Part shown: positions 11,204-23,729 of the stretch, piece by piece
Numbering within the stretch: position 1 is the first letter of the stretch
How the letters are laid out: every line of letters starts with the position of its first letter
Assembly (NCBI GenBank): GCA_036674765.1
Contig: JARVKI010000028.1
Location: 372,001-436,000, forward strand
Reading direction: 5' to 3'
Length of the DNA: 64,000 nt
DNA from: Seiridium cupressi
Lineage: Eukaryota > Ascomycota > Sordariomycetes > Amphisphaeriales > Sporocadaceae
The notes under the pieces: model-generated
What the model saw: the letters and a program-made list of their open reading frames with translations, nothing else
What the model was told of the DNA's origin: nothing
Database searches by the model: none
Made by a program: the position numbers and the translations under genes

Positions 11204-12966
11204 CTAACCAATTCTTAGTATGGGAGGGTTGATCGGTAGATTCAAACCATCAAATGTCGTTCTCAAGCCGACCTTACTCTGTAGTACATTGTCGGTCTGT
11301 ATGCATTCCCATGTGCACTCATCTTGGTACGCCTGCTGTGTCCTTTCCGCCGCTTCAGCTTCCCCACGTCGCCTATAGTACCTTTCCAAGCTAGACAATA
11401 CGCTTAAGATGCGCGGATGACCCCTGGGCGTCTGGCTAATCGCCACTTTGAGGGCACCTTTGTAATACTCCTCAGCACTCCTAAACTTCCCTATGGACTC
11501 CTCTGTGGCACCTATCGTTGCCATTAGATCAATTTGTTCGTTGTTTGTTTTGTGCAGTGACGTTTCACGGTGCCATTCCTCGAGCCAGTGTACAGCTGCG
11601 CCGGTGCGATTTGACGGTGGTAGGGTTGAGGATGGGGAGGAGTCTTCGTCTCTTAACGAGACGGTAAACATCCTAGCCCATGAGAGCAAGTACCGACCTT
11701 CGACGCTTTCGGGTGCAATGGTTTTGCTCGTTTTGTTGATCGTCTCGTCTGCCAGCAGCTCCACTGTCTTGCTGTTCTCAATGGCCTCTGCGCTCCGCAG
11801 CGTTCTATGCAAGAGCAACGTCGAGACGAACCAGAACGGGTTGGTAAGCTCGACGAAACTCTGCATGACTTCGTACTGAGTGCTTAGAATCCGGAAGCAG
11901 GCCTGGCGCGCCTCGTCCAAATCCATCGTGGATAGGGTTTCGCAAAAGTTCGTAAAGGGATGGCCAGGCCCGAGATCGATCTGGCATATACCAACTGCAT
12001 ATCTCATGAACAGCATGGCAAGATCCTCACCAACCCTGGATAACTGCAGAAAGGATATGTACGTTCCCGCAACTAAACCGAAGTCTTCTTTGCGCACGAT
12101 CGAGCGGTACTGAGCGCAGCATTCGTTGAGAAGTTCGAAGCTGGCGGCTGAGTTTGGACGTTCCTTGATCCTGCCAGCAGCTAGGTGCATATCGGCCCAC
12201 CAATCGACGCTAGGTTTATGGCTATAGTCACCACTGAAGATGTCCCATTTTACTTCAAAACATTTCCTAGTGTAGATAGCTACAGCATGCAGCGCCTTCT
12301 CATGATTGTACAAACTGACTGGTAGCTCCAATTGTGTCGACAGCGGAGATATTGCACGGCCTCGGGTTTCAACGTCTCGAGTCACAAGGTTAGTCTCAGT
12401 TTTCGTATCAGACTTTGGTGCTTCGATCTGGCTGTTGTGATTAGGCGAAGGGGTCTCTTTCGAGGGCATAATTGCCTGATGCGTCACCGCCTCGACAGAG
12501 TCCTTGGAAGGGATGACGCCTGCGTGATATCGCTCAACGACCTGGGGATTGCGGCTAATCGATCTACGCAGCCGATCGTCCTCGATTCGCCTGCCATTCA
12601 AAAAGAACACGAGCTGCTCACCGGCGCAATCTTTCGAGCGATTTCGGAAAGATCCCAGTATGATCAAGATCTGGAGCAAATGCTCTTCTCTTAACTTCTT
12701 GCCGATACCCCATTTTAGAAACCTTTTCTTGTACATCCTCGTGCTATTCCCATTAGCATATAACATGGGAGGCTCATCAAAAGCACGTACGTAGCTTTGA
12801 AATCATGCTCTTGCGCCATAATGGCCATGACCTCGACCAGCCTTCGGTTCTGGTCGCGATATAATTCTGTTATGACATGCCGCTTTCTATCCCAGTCGGC
12901 ATTTGTGGCGTAACGAGAAGCCTGTCTGGCTACGCGGTCTCTAGACGGAGTAGAAGCACTCCTCAT
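11204..12966 (-). CDS. Clr5-domain protein
   Basis: Two exons, 12791..12966 and 11204..12743, with a 47-nt intron (GTACGT donor, TGCTAAT branch, AATAG acceptor) give 571 aa. The start is the ATG at 12966; the frame upstream offers only a GTG. Residues about 24-75 match the fungal Clr5 domain (WDRKRHVITELYRDQ, LVEVMAIMAQEHDFKAT, RMYKKRFLKWG). The splice junction falls inside the domain, which confirms the model. The domain is named after fission yeast Clr5, a silencing factor. Residues 90-200 are polar. The rest is helical, with a TPR-like stretch near the end (ESIGKFRSAEEYYKGALK). It is probably nuclear and DNA- or chromatin-associated; the target is unknown. Confidence 0.88.
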
Positions 12967-14527
12967 GGTCACTCTTTCTCTGGGCTTGCTCGATCGAAGC
13001 AGACGATTGGTAGCAGGCTGTTCGTAAATTAAAGGTGCGAAAAATACTGCCGATTGCTTGTTGCTATCGGATGAGTTTCTTTCAATCCAACATGTTAGGT
13101 GCTACTATGAGAATCACATCGAAGGTGTTAATGGGTGTTGAGTGGGTGTTTGTTGCTCGCTCCATGATGAAATTCCGAGGCACAACACGGTGAGGTTGAG
13201 GTCCGCAATTCGGTGCCAAGAGCATAGAGGCGGTGCTCCTTATCAATCTGCTTGCTCAGATCAGCACTAGTACAGAGGAATGTCAGATAACCGTCGCATC
13301 AGAAATCGCGATCGGCGACGGACTTCTGCCAAAAAATCGTCACATAATCGTAGACGCTGATGTAAGACATTTTTCCTGGTACACAGTGACAAACTTGTAC
13401 CAGTGCAGCGTCCATGATCTTGGGGGATACAAGATGCTATATCGCATTTGCGAAAAGACCCCTGGACGTGGTGCGACGATGCCTACATGTACATGTACCT
13501 TACACATCGCTATAAGTAGATCTCGGCCCCCGTATGGACCTAGAGAGCCAGGGGTCACCCAGTCGGTACCAACGAAAGGGAGAGCAAGCATCAAGTACCG
13601 AGACACGTGATTATTCTACTCCCTGGGGCCAAAACCTTACGAACGAATCCTACGCACCAATATCACGAACAAGTGAGCGGCAGCTATTCCCCAAGCCGCA
13701 GGAACCTACCGTGGCTGCGTTTTGAGATACTTGGCGATCCTTCCCTGCAACTTCTGACGTATATCTTAGCTGCATGCATTCGTGCCGCCCATTACGAAAG
13801 ACACTTCTGTGCCGACTCTCAGACGATAGTCAGCAGGAATAGAAGGGTTACAACCCAACCTGCATAACGCACGGTGAATCCACAGGGTAACATGTCTCCA
13901 ATGTGCCATGGCATGAAAGCATGCCCATTCGTGCTTCCTAGAGAATAAAACTAGCTGCGACAGAGGAGTATATTTAGATCCTATCAGGTCTGGTACTCTT
14001 TCGTATCAAGTCACTGCACTTAACGAAGTGGGGGTGAAATTTGATAGTCATTGGGAGTGCAAGATATTAATCAATTATGATCGAAGTTTTAGCTAAGACC
14101 GTATCTACGGTATAGCATCAGCCATGCTTACGCGAGTGCAGTTGATTCATCATGGTCTTCCTGCCAGGGTCCAGCTCTAATCGAGGAACGAGAATGATTA
14201 ATTTTATGCCTGTGTGCACTAAGTAGCACGAGTCGACCCAGGCCGGCCTTGCTCACCAGGAATTACGTTTTCAAGTCTTGCCAATCTGGCCAAATGTTTG
14301 GTGAACCTGTCCGAGACTGTGAAAACGGAAGCAGGGGTTTATCCATACATATGTTACATGATGAGCTATTGTGTGTACATTTATTTTGACATAGTAGAGC
14401 ACCGTATCACTGACCCAAGCCTTAGCTTCCTCAAGGTCTCGGTGACCTGTGAAAGTGACCTCCCTGGGTATTCGCTTACGGATACGCTTCTGAATCCCCT
14501 TGATGACGTCTCGCCGGAGCTAGCTCA
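12967..14527. other. intergenic region, 1.56 kb
   Basis: The promoter side of the Clr5 gene and the 3' side of the bL27m gene. Short open frames on both strands overlap and lack ATG starts or family resemblance. No repeat or RNA gene seen. Confidence 0.5.
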
Positions 14528-15505
14528 TTATACCTGAGCCCTCGGCGCCGATTTCGTGGGCGGGGGTACAGCACCAGCTGCAGCTGTAGCCTCCTCTGCC
14601 TTCTTCCTGGCGTAATAGTCTCTGAACTTCTTCTGCTTGGCCGCTCTCTGCTCGTCTAGAGCCTCCTTCCTTCTCGCGATCTTATCCTCGCGGTCCCTGC
14701 GCATCTCAGCCAAGATGGCTTTGCTCTTGCTCCTCCTGTGCTTCATGGCCACTCTGCGGGAGCCCATCTTGCGCTTCTCCGTCCGGACGAGACTACCCAG
14801 CCTCCAATTCTCCTCGCGGTAGGCATAGCTGCCATCCTTCTGCAGCTTGTAGATACGCTCCTCTCGCGGGTGCGGGCTGCGACCGTAGCCCTGTCGTACG
14901 ACCTGGTTCGGGATGCCCGAGGCACTGATCGCAGGCTCGGGCTTGGCTTCGGGGATGACGGAGGCAACCATATTGAGCTTGCGCTTACGCATCGCATGTG
15001 AGTGATAGGGTAGCTTGTCGTCCTTGTCGAAGACGACACCAATGTACTGGCGGTCGGGGTGCTTTGCTGGATCCTTGTAGTATTTCACGTAGCCAGTGAC
15101 TTTGGCGAAGAGGGTGTGGTCGCGACCCATGCCAACATTCTCGCCCGGGTGCCATTTCGTGCCGCGTTGCTTGAAAAGGATATTGCCTGGAATCACATAG
15201 GAGTCTGTTGTATGTCGAGATTAGTATCCCATCTGCTGCCGGCTGGGAGGAGATTAATCAGACATACCACCAGTCTTCTTAGCACCCAGCTTTTTTGGAA
15301 TTGTGCTCGAGTCTCTGATTCTGTACGCTCCCTGTGCCTTGACGGAGGCATACCTCCTTCCCTCGACAACATTCTGATTCGCACCTCCTATCCTCAGGCC
15401 CGAAAGCGCCTCTTGCAATTGTCGAAGCGCGATGCTGCTCCTTGGCACTGAGGATGTGCTGGAGGCAGCAGCAACGATGGGCCGGTGCAATTGTGCCAGC
15501 CGCAT
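14528..15505 (-). CDS. mitochondrial large-subunit ribosomal protein bL27m
   Basis: Exons 15268..15505 and 14528..15204 with a 63-nt intron give 304 aa. The N-terminus ([16 protein letters not shown]) is basic and hydroxylated like a mitochondrial targeting sequence. The bL27 core spans about residues 65-125 across the junction: [18 protein letters not shown], then [20 protein letters not shown] and [16 protein letters not shown], which is the family signature. Bacterial L27 is about 85 aa. The long C-terminal extension (about 180 residues, ending in a K/R/E-rich helix) is typical of fungal MRP7-type proteins. It acts at the peptidyl-transferase side of the mitoribosome. The gene is divergent from LCL2, with 317 bases between the start codons. 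Confidence 0.95.
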
Positions 15506-15822
15506 GTTGGATGACTGTGTGAGAACCGAGTTGAGTTGAGATTCCCACGCCGTGGAGCTTGAAGTCGAGGTTGGCGTCGAATTGGGAGCTCGGGTCCAAG
15601 TTCGCGAAAATTTCCGCTTAGCTAATTGGGAGGACGGGAGACACCAGCAGGGGTCAAGTCGGCTCACTAACGCCAGCTAGGGCCGATAGCGATAAGTACT
15701 GTGATCCCTTGAAAGTTGACAGCAATGCTTCAAACACCAACGCTGACCTGGCATTTATCCAGAACATCGCATTCTCTCGCCCATTGTCCTGTCGTCTTTC
15801 CATAGGCCCAATTACTGCCAAG
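15506..15822. promoter_or_regulatory. bidirectional promoter region, bL27m / LCL2
   Basis: Only 317 bases separate the divergent ATGs of bL27m and LCL2, so both promoters and 5' UTRs must lie here. I saw no obvious TATA box. Confidence 0.6.
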
Positions 15823-16363
15823 ATGAGGACGTTCTCGCCACTGCTTCTGGTGCTTGCTGCCTTCTTGTCTACCGCGACGGCGCAATTTGGCTTCTTCGAT
15901 CAGATGTTTGGCGGAGGGGATGGACAGCAGCAGCAGCAGCAGCGCCAGCAACCGAACGTGCCTAGCGATTCGACCATATACCGACAGAACTTTGAATCGT
16001 TTACGTGCGACAACTACTTGTGTCCCGATACACTAGGTAAGCTGTAAAGCCATATCTCCTTGTGATCGTAAACCAAAGGGAGATTTGAACATTGACCTCG
16101 GGATATTGGCGTCCTTTGGGCTAGACTATGAGTAGACAGCCTCTAGAGTCTCGCCTTTTGGCGCCTACTTCTGTAAAACGAGTGTACTGATGTGTTTGCC
16201 CACAGCCTGTGTACATTTCCCGCACCATTGTCCTTGCCCATTCCCAGCAAACGAAGACAAGGTCGAGACAACCGATGGACACCGGCTATGTGTTTCAAAG
16301 GGTGGATTTAAAGCTGGCGAGGCTATGCGCAAGGTCGAATTGGCGAGAAAGGGCATGCTATGA
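15823..16363 (+). CDS. LCL2: long chronological lifespan protein 2 (LCL2)
   Basis: Exons 15823..16036 and 16206..16363 with a 169-nt intron give 123 aa, the usual family length. There is an N-terminal signal peptide ([20 protein letters not shown]), then the family hallmark [12 protein letters not shown], a Q-rich spacer, and the cysteine pattern [22 protein letters not shown]. It ends in [28 protein letters not shown]2 is a secreted or ER protein; the yeast gene is named for a chronological lifespan phenotype and has been linked to ER-associated degradation. The splice junction (DTLA-C) lies inside the conserved cysteine region, which validates the model. Confidence 0.95.
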
Positions 16364-16863
16364 AACTCATCACAATTCGATTAGAGATGGGCATGGCTGA
16401 GACGACATACCATCAGCACGGGGCTATCATGGACTATCCGGGACTTTTGCTGCGAGGGCAAGGAATGAGTTTCATGCTATAGTACGGTACTTCATCAATC
16501 AACAAGAAAATTCTGGCTGATATAAAACCATCGCGAAAGAGCTATCTAATGCTGCATGACCGATGCAACGAACACACTATTCTTAAGCAGGCAGAGGGGC
16601 GCAAAGCCCCTATTATACATGATTGGCAATTGCTTCTCTAAAATAGCCCTGTTCTTAACGCGTATGCTCTGCCGAGGAAGCAAAACATTGAAACGATTGT
16701 TCGCACCGCACTCCATCGCGGGGTGTTCAATATGCGTACCCTTGTATGCGAAGCCCAGTACCGTGAACTCCTAGTCCCTATGCATCCTTTACCACAGCGT
16801 ACCTCGTGTCTTTGATATCCCGTTGTTCGTAAATTGAGAAGTGTTCGTGGTGAACTCCACCAA
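16364..16863. other. intergenic between convergent genes
   Basis: About 0.5 kb of 3' UTR sequence between LCL2 and the phosphatase-inhibitor gene. Nothing further recognised. Confidence 0.5.
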
Positions 16864-17701
16864 CTATACGGATGGGATCTTGGGAACAGGTGGAACCTTG
16901 TTCTTCTCGCCTTGTCTATCGTCCTCGTCGTCATCACCTTCCATTTCCTCATCAACAACCTCTGGGTGTCCTAGTAGACCCACCGCCTCACTCATTTCGT
17001 AGTGCTTCTTCCTCAGCTCCTCGAACCGGCGGTGCTTCTCTCGCTCCTCGGCTGTCATGCCCAGCATGTCCGCATCAGCATCATGTAAAGGCGTAGCATC
17101 CTCGTCGCTAACATGAACTTTGCTCTGCTTACGGCCGGCAGCTGCGAAGTCGTCTTCGGGGACCTCCTCCTCGGGCTCGCCAAGACTCAGACCAGGAATC
17201 TCCGAATGCGAGCCGTCCAGATCCTCGTCGTCATCGTCTTCTGAAGGAGAGTAGTGCTTCGCATACGGTGTCTTGGGCTCAGTGATCTTCATAGTCGAGG
17301 TCCGTTCTTGCTCGGTCAGGTATAGGTTTGCCTCGTCCCACTTGAGGCGTGCTTCGGGCGGGGCATCAGGGTCCTGGTGGGCGGCTGTCGAAGGGGTGCG
17401 CTCAGACTGGCGGCGGGGTCCAGCTGGTCTAGAGGCAGCGGAAGAAGAGCGACGGTGGCCCGCATTGGTTTGAGTGTTGTGCAGCACGATGTCCTTCTCG
17501 TTCATCTCCTTCTCCTTGGCCGGCGAGACAGGCGGTGATTTCTGGAACGAGTTCTTGAGAATGCCTGCACCGTCGTTAGTCTTAAGCGGTCCTCAAGTAG
17601 GATAGGACCCAAAGGAAGGGAGTGATCATACCTCTCGGGCGCTTGGCCGTGGGTGGCGGGGGTGAGTGAAGCTCAGCTGGCGGGCTAGTTTGTACTTCCA
17701 T
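16864..17701 (-). CDS. protein phosphatase inhibitor 2 (IPP-2 / Glc8 family)
   Basis: Exons 17632..17701 and 16864..17564 with a 67-nt intron give 256 aa. The family's three PP1-contact regions are present in order: KRPRGILKNSF at residues 20-30 (the KGILKN motif, created across the splice junction), KWDEANL at about 98-104, and KITEPKTPYAKHY at about 116-128. T122 in the PKTP motif is the site phosphorylated in characterised members. An acidic cluster (EDDDDEDLDG) and a C-terminal helix (EEREKHRRFEELRKKHYEM) follow, again as in the family. It binds and modulates type-1 phosphatase in cytosol and nucleus; yeast Glc8 can act as an activator. Confidence 0.93.
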
Positions 17702-19681
17702 CTTGCTATAATTCGGCGTGGAGTTTCTGGTGGTGAGGTATTTCTTGGAGGCGTGGGAAATTTCGAGTTTGATGAGAAAGTGAGGATGCGAATTGAAGCT
17801 TTGTGGAACGCGGGTGGTAAACGGTAGACGGTGGACGGTGCAAAGTCAATATTGGAGCACCCCACGGTCAGTGTCCCGGCAGAGCGAATCTTGGGCCCGA
17901 TGATGAAATCACGCGGTAGTAGTTCCGGAACCCACGCTTTTAGTGAAGCTTGGGGAGATTATCGCGGGGTCGACGTCCGTGTGCAGGCCGTTCGTGCAGA
18001 AACACGTGCGGGAGTGCAAGTGGGCTTGTGTGATCGCTGTCAAGGGATGGCGACGGTTGGCTTGTGATCCTCAGTTGTTTCTCGGATAGGTCGTTGTGTG
18101 GGTTGGCTGGTGTAACTTATGATCGAGAACACTTTAAAAGGGTGGGCGGGACGTCGGATTGGGCCGACCTAACTTGTGACGGCGGGTGGTTGAGAATATG
18201 TCAATGGGTAGATACGAACAGACAGGCGATGTGGAACGAGCAGAGTAGAACTTGGAACAGGCGGGAAGGTTCTCTAAGAAGATGGTCTTTTGAGGAACAA
18301 ATGGGCATCAATGTTACTTGGTAGATGGGCTGCAATTGTTTTCCAGTGGCCCCGTCAATGGAGGGGTTGGGGGCATTGATAGCTGAGGGCATTCCCCCGC
18401 CTTTTGCCGTCGCGACATAATGTAGCAAACGAATTTCCCCGTTGGCTCCGCTGCAGTGGCATATGTCACGATGGCATCGGGCGGCTCTTGCCCATCACAT
18501 GGTCTGTTCTCAGCTTGATGCGGCCTGTACTAATGCATGCAGATAGCCTTCACCCTGCCTACCTACACACATACATCAAACTCGGGCTTCTGCAGTTTGC
18601 ATGTCTCCATCTTCCCCAGAACTGCCTTCCCTGCGTTAGTATGCGCAATGTCAGTTCGCATGGTGGAAATCTCATGCAGGGGTCTCGCTTCGGGCATGGA
18701 TTGACATCATCGCCCGGCCTCCGCATTCGACCATGCCCCATTATCACAAGCCTCCCAGCATTGCATCCCAGCAACGGACGCAGTGACCTCATGGCACATC
18801 ACAGCGTCGCGAAACCTTGTCGCGTGTGTCTCGCCTCGGTACACCAACTCCATAGATTGGGCTTTTGCATGACTCTTAAAGTGCATACGAACATGCGATC
18901 AGCTGATGGCTTCAAGCGCAGATGACCCTGTTAAATTCTGGCACTCACAGTCGCTATACTGCCATATCCGAGTGTCCTTGGTAAACTTGAACCTATCGTA
19001 ATACCTTGTTTGGCTATAGCATCCACAATTTGGTGGAGTCATACAGAATCGGAACATCTTGTCAGTGGCCGAAAAGGAGCGCAGCAATACTGTACTCTTA
19101 TACAACCTACAGTTTAGGCTTCTCTTGTCTTTGTTGAGCATAGCCAGGACGAGTAGTGCCAACGTCAAGGTCCAGATTCTATGGTGCAGCTAGAATATCA
19201 TGCCTACATAGTACAATCGTAGGCAACTTCTTGTCATGGCCTGCAATTCAATGGTGTATTGACTTGTAGTCAATCTACTTTGCCAAAACTCGGCCACAGC
19301 CTTATCCTAATGCCATTTTCTTACTCGTCAAACAGCTAGCGTCAAAACAGCTCAAGGGCGTCCAAGCATTGTGGCAGTATCTTTATAAGCACAGGACTGA
19401 TTTAGTTGCTCACGTTGAAACAGCTGTTGATTGCTGACTAAAGGAATTATGTATCACTACCATGTAAGATGTGCCAGATAATGCTTGTATTGGTAGTATC
19501 TTACAACCCATATGATGGCATCTTGTTCCCATGAAGCAACATGCACATTCCATCATGCTAGTCGCTGCTATGTTCATCAAGTGCAAAGTTTAGACCAGCC
19601 ATCGGCTCCATCAGCGTGGTCGCTCCTGTTTTTCCTCAACAATCATAGGGCGCCTGTCGAGATGGATGAATCATAGTACAC
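17702..19681. other. intergenic region, 2 kb
   Basis: Upstream of the inhibitor-2 gene and downstream of UVE1. The longest open frame (18404-18925, plus) starts with TTG and reads as low-conservation sequence, so I do not call it. No repeat or RNA gene seen. Confidence 0.45.
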
Positions 19682-21886
19682 CTAGTCTTCGTCTTCTTCT
19701 TTCTTGACTTTCGCCTTGCCCTTTTTGGCCTTTTTCTCATCACCTTCCTGCGGCTTCTTCTTCACCTCCCTCTTCCTTGGTTTGAGCCATTCCTCCATGC
19801 CGACAGGCCAATATACTCGACGATTAGGGCCTCCCATGCCAATCTCCTCGGGGGGTATCTCGAGTGGGGAATGAGTTTCCGCTTCCACCATCTCCATGTC
19901 GTCGTCCTCCTCGGTGCCTTTCTTTCCAGTACGTTTCTTCTTCGGCGTCTTGGGTTTGGGTGGTGGCCTGTTTTCGTCATCTCTCTCGTAAGGGACAACG
20001 TCGTTGAAAAGATCCCAACCGGGTAGTTTGTAAGTGCGCATCAGTTCAAAAACAGCCTGCTCCTTGTCCTTGGCCTCAATCATCAGGTCCATGTCATTGG
20101 CGCATGGCGGTAATACCACAACTCTTGGTCTGTGCTTCCGTCGCTGTCGTCCAGTTATAGCCTCGGGGCATGGTTCGCTGTAATGCATCTTCTGTGTGAT
20201 CCCTTTCCTGTCCCACGTGGCCTTGATTCTTGGATAGAGTTCCATGATGTCTTTTGTCCCTTCCCTAATCTTCTCCTTGTCGAACAGAATGTTATGATGA
20301 TGATAATCGAGAACCATTGGAATGTTCAACTCTTCGCACATCGGCAGAAGGTCGTGCACATGCCAGCATACATCGTCATTCTCGAGTACCAATCTCGCCT
20401 TGATGCTTTCTGATAGTTGGGAATAGTTTTCTCGAAATCGTTGAAGTGTTGCCTCCTTGTCACCAAATACGCCGCCCATATGCAAGATCATGACGGCATC
20501 CTTGTTCTGCTGCTCGGGGAGCTTAAGTAGCGAGAGCAATTCATCGTGGTATTCGAGATCACGAACGGCATTCTTCACAACCTCTTTTCGTGGCGATCCA
20601 AGTTGGGTAAACTGCAAGTGGTAAGCATGAGATTGGCGTTCACGATGGGTGAACCTACCTGACCCGGATGTGTTGTAAGCCGATGGCCCAGCTCGCCTGC
20701 AACTCTGCCTGCTTCTGCGAGGACCTCAGACGCGAAAGGCGCTAGCTTATATCCGTACTCTTCGTGGCTAGCGAATGGAAACATTTCCGAGCTAAGGCGC
20801 ATGAATCTTATTCCGTATTTTTCGTTCCAACGAAGCATCTTGACGATATCTCGAGCGTTGGTGAGACCGAGGGTTTCCACATATTGCTGACCTCTGGCGA
20901 TATCCGCCGGTTTATTCTTGTCGGGTCGATTCTTAGTAGCATGTTCTGGTTGGGAGGGATCTGATAATGGGTGTCGGTGTTCGAGGATGGAGGCTATCCT
21001 GCAAGTTCGCGAACTGAATACAGGTGGATTGGAAAGCCGCAGATAGGTATTGAGGCAGGCCTGGGAAGCGTCAGCTTGGCCAATTTTTTCCGTCACCCGA
21101 CAGACGGCCGAAGATACTCACATATCCCAGTCGTCCTTTCCATGGCACTGGTAGATAGTCACTATTGACTGGCGGTGGTCTTGCACCCTCTTCTTTCAGA
21201 GCAGCCACATCTTCCTTCTCAACCTCGTCTCCAATTTCAGCATCTCCTACTGCAGCCTCGTCCGCGAGCTCAGGTGTTTTGTTTCCGTCTTTCCTGGAGG
21301 GTCTTCCTTTCTCTGCCAGCTCAGGGTATCCATCGTCATCCAGGTGTGCCTTGTCCTTTGTGATAGCAGGAGTGAATACCTTGCTCTGTGCAGACATGAT
21401 GGGGTCCCGCAGCTTGCTCGAAAGAGCACTGGAATTGATGGCCAACTTTTGTCTCTTGACGGACTTTCGAAACTTCTCTTCCATTTCTTGTAGGTCATCC
21501 ATGGCATGGTCGACCCCGGCGTGGATGGAGCTCTTCTCCTTGTCGGTCCCCCCTCCTCCGTGACCTGCCGAGTCCGATTCTTCATTCTCTTTGTGGGTAA
21601 AGTCGGCATTGGAGTACTGTTCGATGCCACTGCTGCGTCTGATGTTGCGGCCCGACCTACGGACCGGCCCCTTTTGTGGCCCATCGCCAATAGGTGGGAG
21701 CTCTTGATGCATTAACGCCATGCTGGACTTCTTTCGCTTTTGCACCATGATAGCTAGGTTCCAGCGTACGTGTGCCGGGCCGCGTGAGACGGATATAGGT
21801 GATCTACGTGCCGGAGCAAACCGAGCGGTGCGTAGGTCAGGAACAAACCTAGTGAAACGAATGGTAGAGCTTGTGTAATTCGGCAT
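19682..21886 (-). CDS. UVE1: UV-damage endonuclease UVE1 (UvdE family)
   Basis: Exons 21122..21886, 20659..21060 and 19682..20611 (introns 61 and 47 nt) give 698 aa. UVE1 is a TIM-barrel, metal-dependent endonuclease that nicks 5' to UV photoproducts. The barrel starts across the first junction (RLGY-ACLNTYLR), followed by NPPVFSSRTCR, FMRLSSEMFPFASHEEYG, GHRLTTHPGQ-FTQLGSP, MILHMGGVFGDK, RLVLENDDVCW, VLDYHHHNI and KMHYSEPCPEAI, which are the metal- and DNA-contacting blocks. The 250-residue N-terminal region is disordered. Residues 1-46 are Arg-rich and almost free of acidic residues, like a mitochondrial presequence; a second ATG at 21748 (MVQKRKK) would omit it. A Lys-rich C-terminal tail follows the barrel. 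Confidence 0.95.
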
Positions 21887-22878
21887 GCAATCCGATGGTG
21901 GGTACTGCTAAAGGCGAGGCAAAGAAGAGGATGAATGCAGCGCGAGATGGAGTCACGTGGGGGCGTTGTGTGAAATGTGGTGGTGAATGAGGGTCAGGAC
22001 GGCTACAATATGCGACAGAATCGAGATGGGACAAGGGAAGTTACAGCCAACCACACATGCAGTTCGCAGGATAGCCGGAGCGAAACGTCCTGGCTGATTG
22101 GAAAGTTAACTCCTGAGGCTGTAGATCTGCCACATTCTGGAAAGGTCGCCAACAATGACGACGGAGCAGGCGTCATGGCATGTAGTTATCCACTAGCAAA
22201 CACGGGTGCCCTGCTCCCGTTTTCTCATTTCTTCCCCTACCGTGGGTGAGCGAACCTACCGGTGAATCCAATGTGGTCTGTGGGAGAGGTCAAGGACGTC
22301 ACTAACACAACTTGGGCGTTCGATCACGTCGAGAAATAAAGATGTTTAAGACGGGCGCGGCTGACCATTATGTCATAGCTGTGGCGCTTGCATCTGCGAT
22401 GGACAAAAGTGGGCCGTCTGCGTTCGGGATCTGCAGGGCCTGGAGCTTCTGAACCGTCGTAGCCGCCCGTGAGATAGTTGTGTCCAATGGCCGTCCTTTC
22501 TGACCGGAGAATCATCCGATGGCATTTAAAACTACTGCAAATGTAGGTAGAATGTATCAGTGAAGCAAGGCTCATGACTTTCAACGTTTCAGAAGAGAGC
22601 GTTCCTTATTCGTCATTAAGACCTTCCTTTCAATGATTTCAACTCATGTGCTCATCTAATGTTCACTAATCACGGCGTGGTTGAAAACGGTATGCCAATT
22701 TCTATGTTAGATCGACCCGCTGGGTGCACGTACAGGCATCGGCATGGGGCATGCACACCGACACGAACATATGATCATATCGGCCGAGCATACGTCGCCC
22801 TTGACATTGGTAATCCTTTGTTTTGCCTTAACTGTTCATTAATGTATGCCACGCAATCAGTTAATCCATCAGGATCCC
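21887..22878. other. intergenic region, 1 kb
   Basis: The UVE1 promoter side and the 3' side of the RING gene. Open frames here start with GTG or overlap with no resemblance to known families. Confidence 0.45.
21954..21959. promoter_or_regulatory. CACGTG E-box upstream of UVE1
   Basis: A palindromic CACGTG lies 68 bases upstream of the first UVE1 ATG. It is the only perfect bHLH-type site I noticed close to this start. Function is inferred from position only. Confidence 0.3.
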
Positions 22879-23729
22879 TTAGAAGAAAGGCATAATCGGC
22901 ATACTTGACTGGTATGGTACCTCTTCCCTATGGGACAAGCTGTTTTCCACTGGTTGATAATATATCCTTCTGCAGACCGGACAGTCGTATCGTTTCCTCA
23001 AAAACCATGACGCCAGACATCTGCCATGGAACATGTGCTGGCACCGCTTCATCTTCACCACATCATCATCAATCGGCTGCGGTTGCCACGGTTTTGATTT
23101 CTTCTTCTTGTCCGAGAAACCAGAGACTGTAGACGATGCATTACCCGAGCCAGTCGGCTGGGCCTTGGCCGAGGTAAGCTGGGTGTTGGCCTCGAGGTCG
23201 AGATGTAGCCCCGTGATAGACTCCAGCTCTTCTGGTCCCGAGTAGAGAGATGCTAGGCAGATGGGACTGCGCATTGTCAGACACCTGATCAGCTGGTTCG
23301 AGAGTCTCGTAAAATCAGACTTACCATTCCCTCTCATCACAATCACGCTGCCCGCTTCGATGGCCTCGATAATCCGTCACTGCTGCGAGCTCCGTGATAG
23401 CTCGCTGTAGCGACTTCGGCAAACTTGGCCGCTGTTTCTCTCGTTTCTTGAATGCACCATGACACAGCCTCGACAGCCTTGTCCGGAAGAAACTGTACAT
23501 TCTTAGACAGTGTTTGGGGTGCACTTGATGTCTCATGGCTCGGAATTGCTTACATAGCAAGTAAAAGCAGTAGACCGAAGGCGCTGAAGCAGGCAATTAC
23601 GATATTTTCCCAGGGATGATTCACTGGGCCCTCGCTGGCGTGCTCATCGCTGCGGGTTGCGCTCGACCCCTGCCAGGCTCGGCGTTGGATATGACTATCG
23701 TCGAAGCTGACACTTGCGAGTTGGTGCAT
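22879..23729 (-). CDS. membrane-anchored RING-H2 E3 ubiquitin ligase
   Basis: Exons 23554..23729, 23325..23492 and 22879..23266 (introns 61 and 58 nt) give 243 aa. A single hydrophobic segment (IVIACFSAFGLLLLLAIFF, about residues 43-61) spans the first junction. The second junction creates the first zinc ligands, RECPICLASLY. The rest of the RING-H2 is CQHMFHGRC, 11 residues, CPVC, so the order is C-x2-C-x71-C-x-H-x2-H-x2-C-x11-C-x2-C. The 71-residue loop between ligands 2 and 3, containing a Lys-rich patch (SDKKKKSKPW), is much longer than usual. It probably acts as an E3 on an internal membrane. The frame is open upstream of the chosen ATG, so an extra 5' exon is possible. Confidence 0.8.

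Noticed and set aside
18404..18925. 173-codon plus-strand open frame
   Set aside because: It begins with TTG, resembles no family, and overlaps other frames of similar length; most likely a chance frame.
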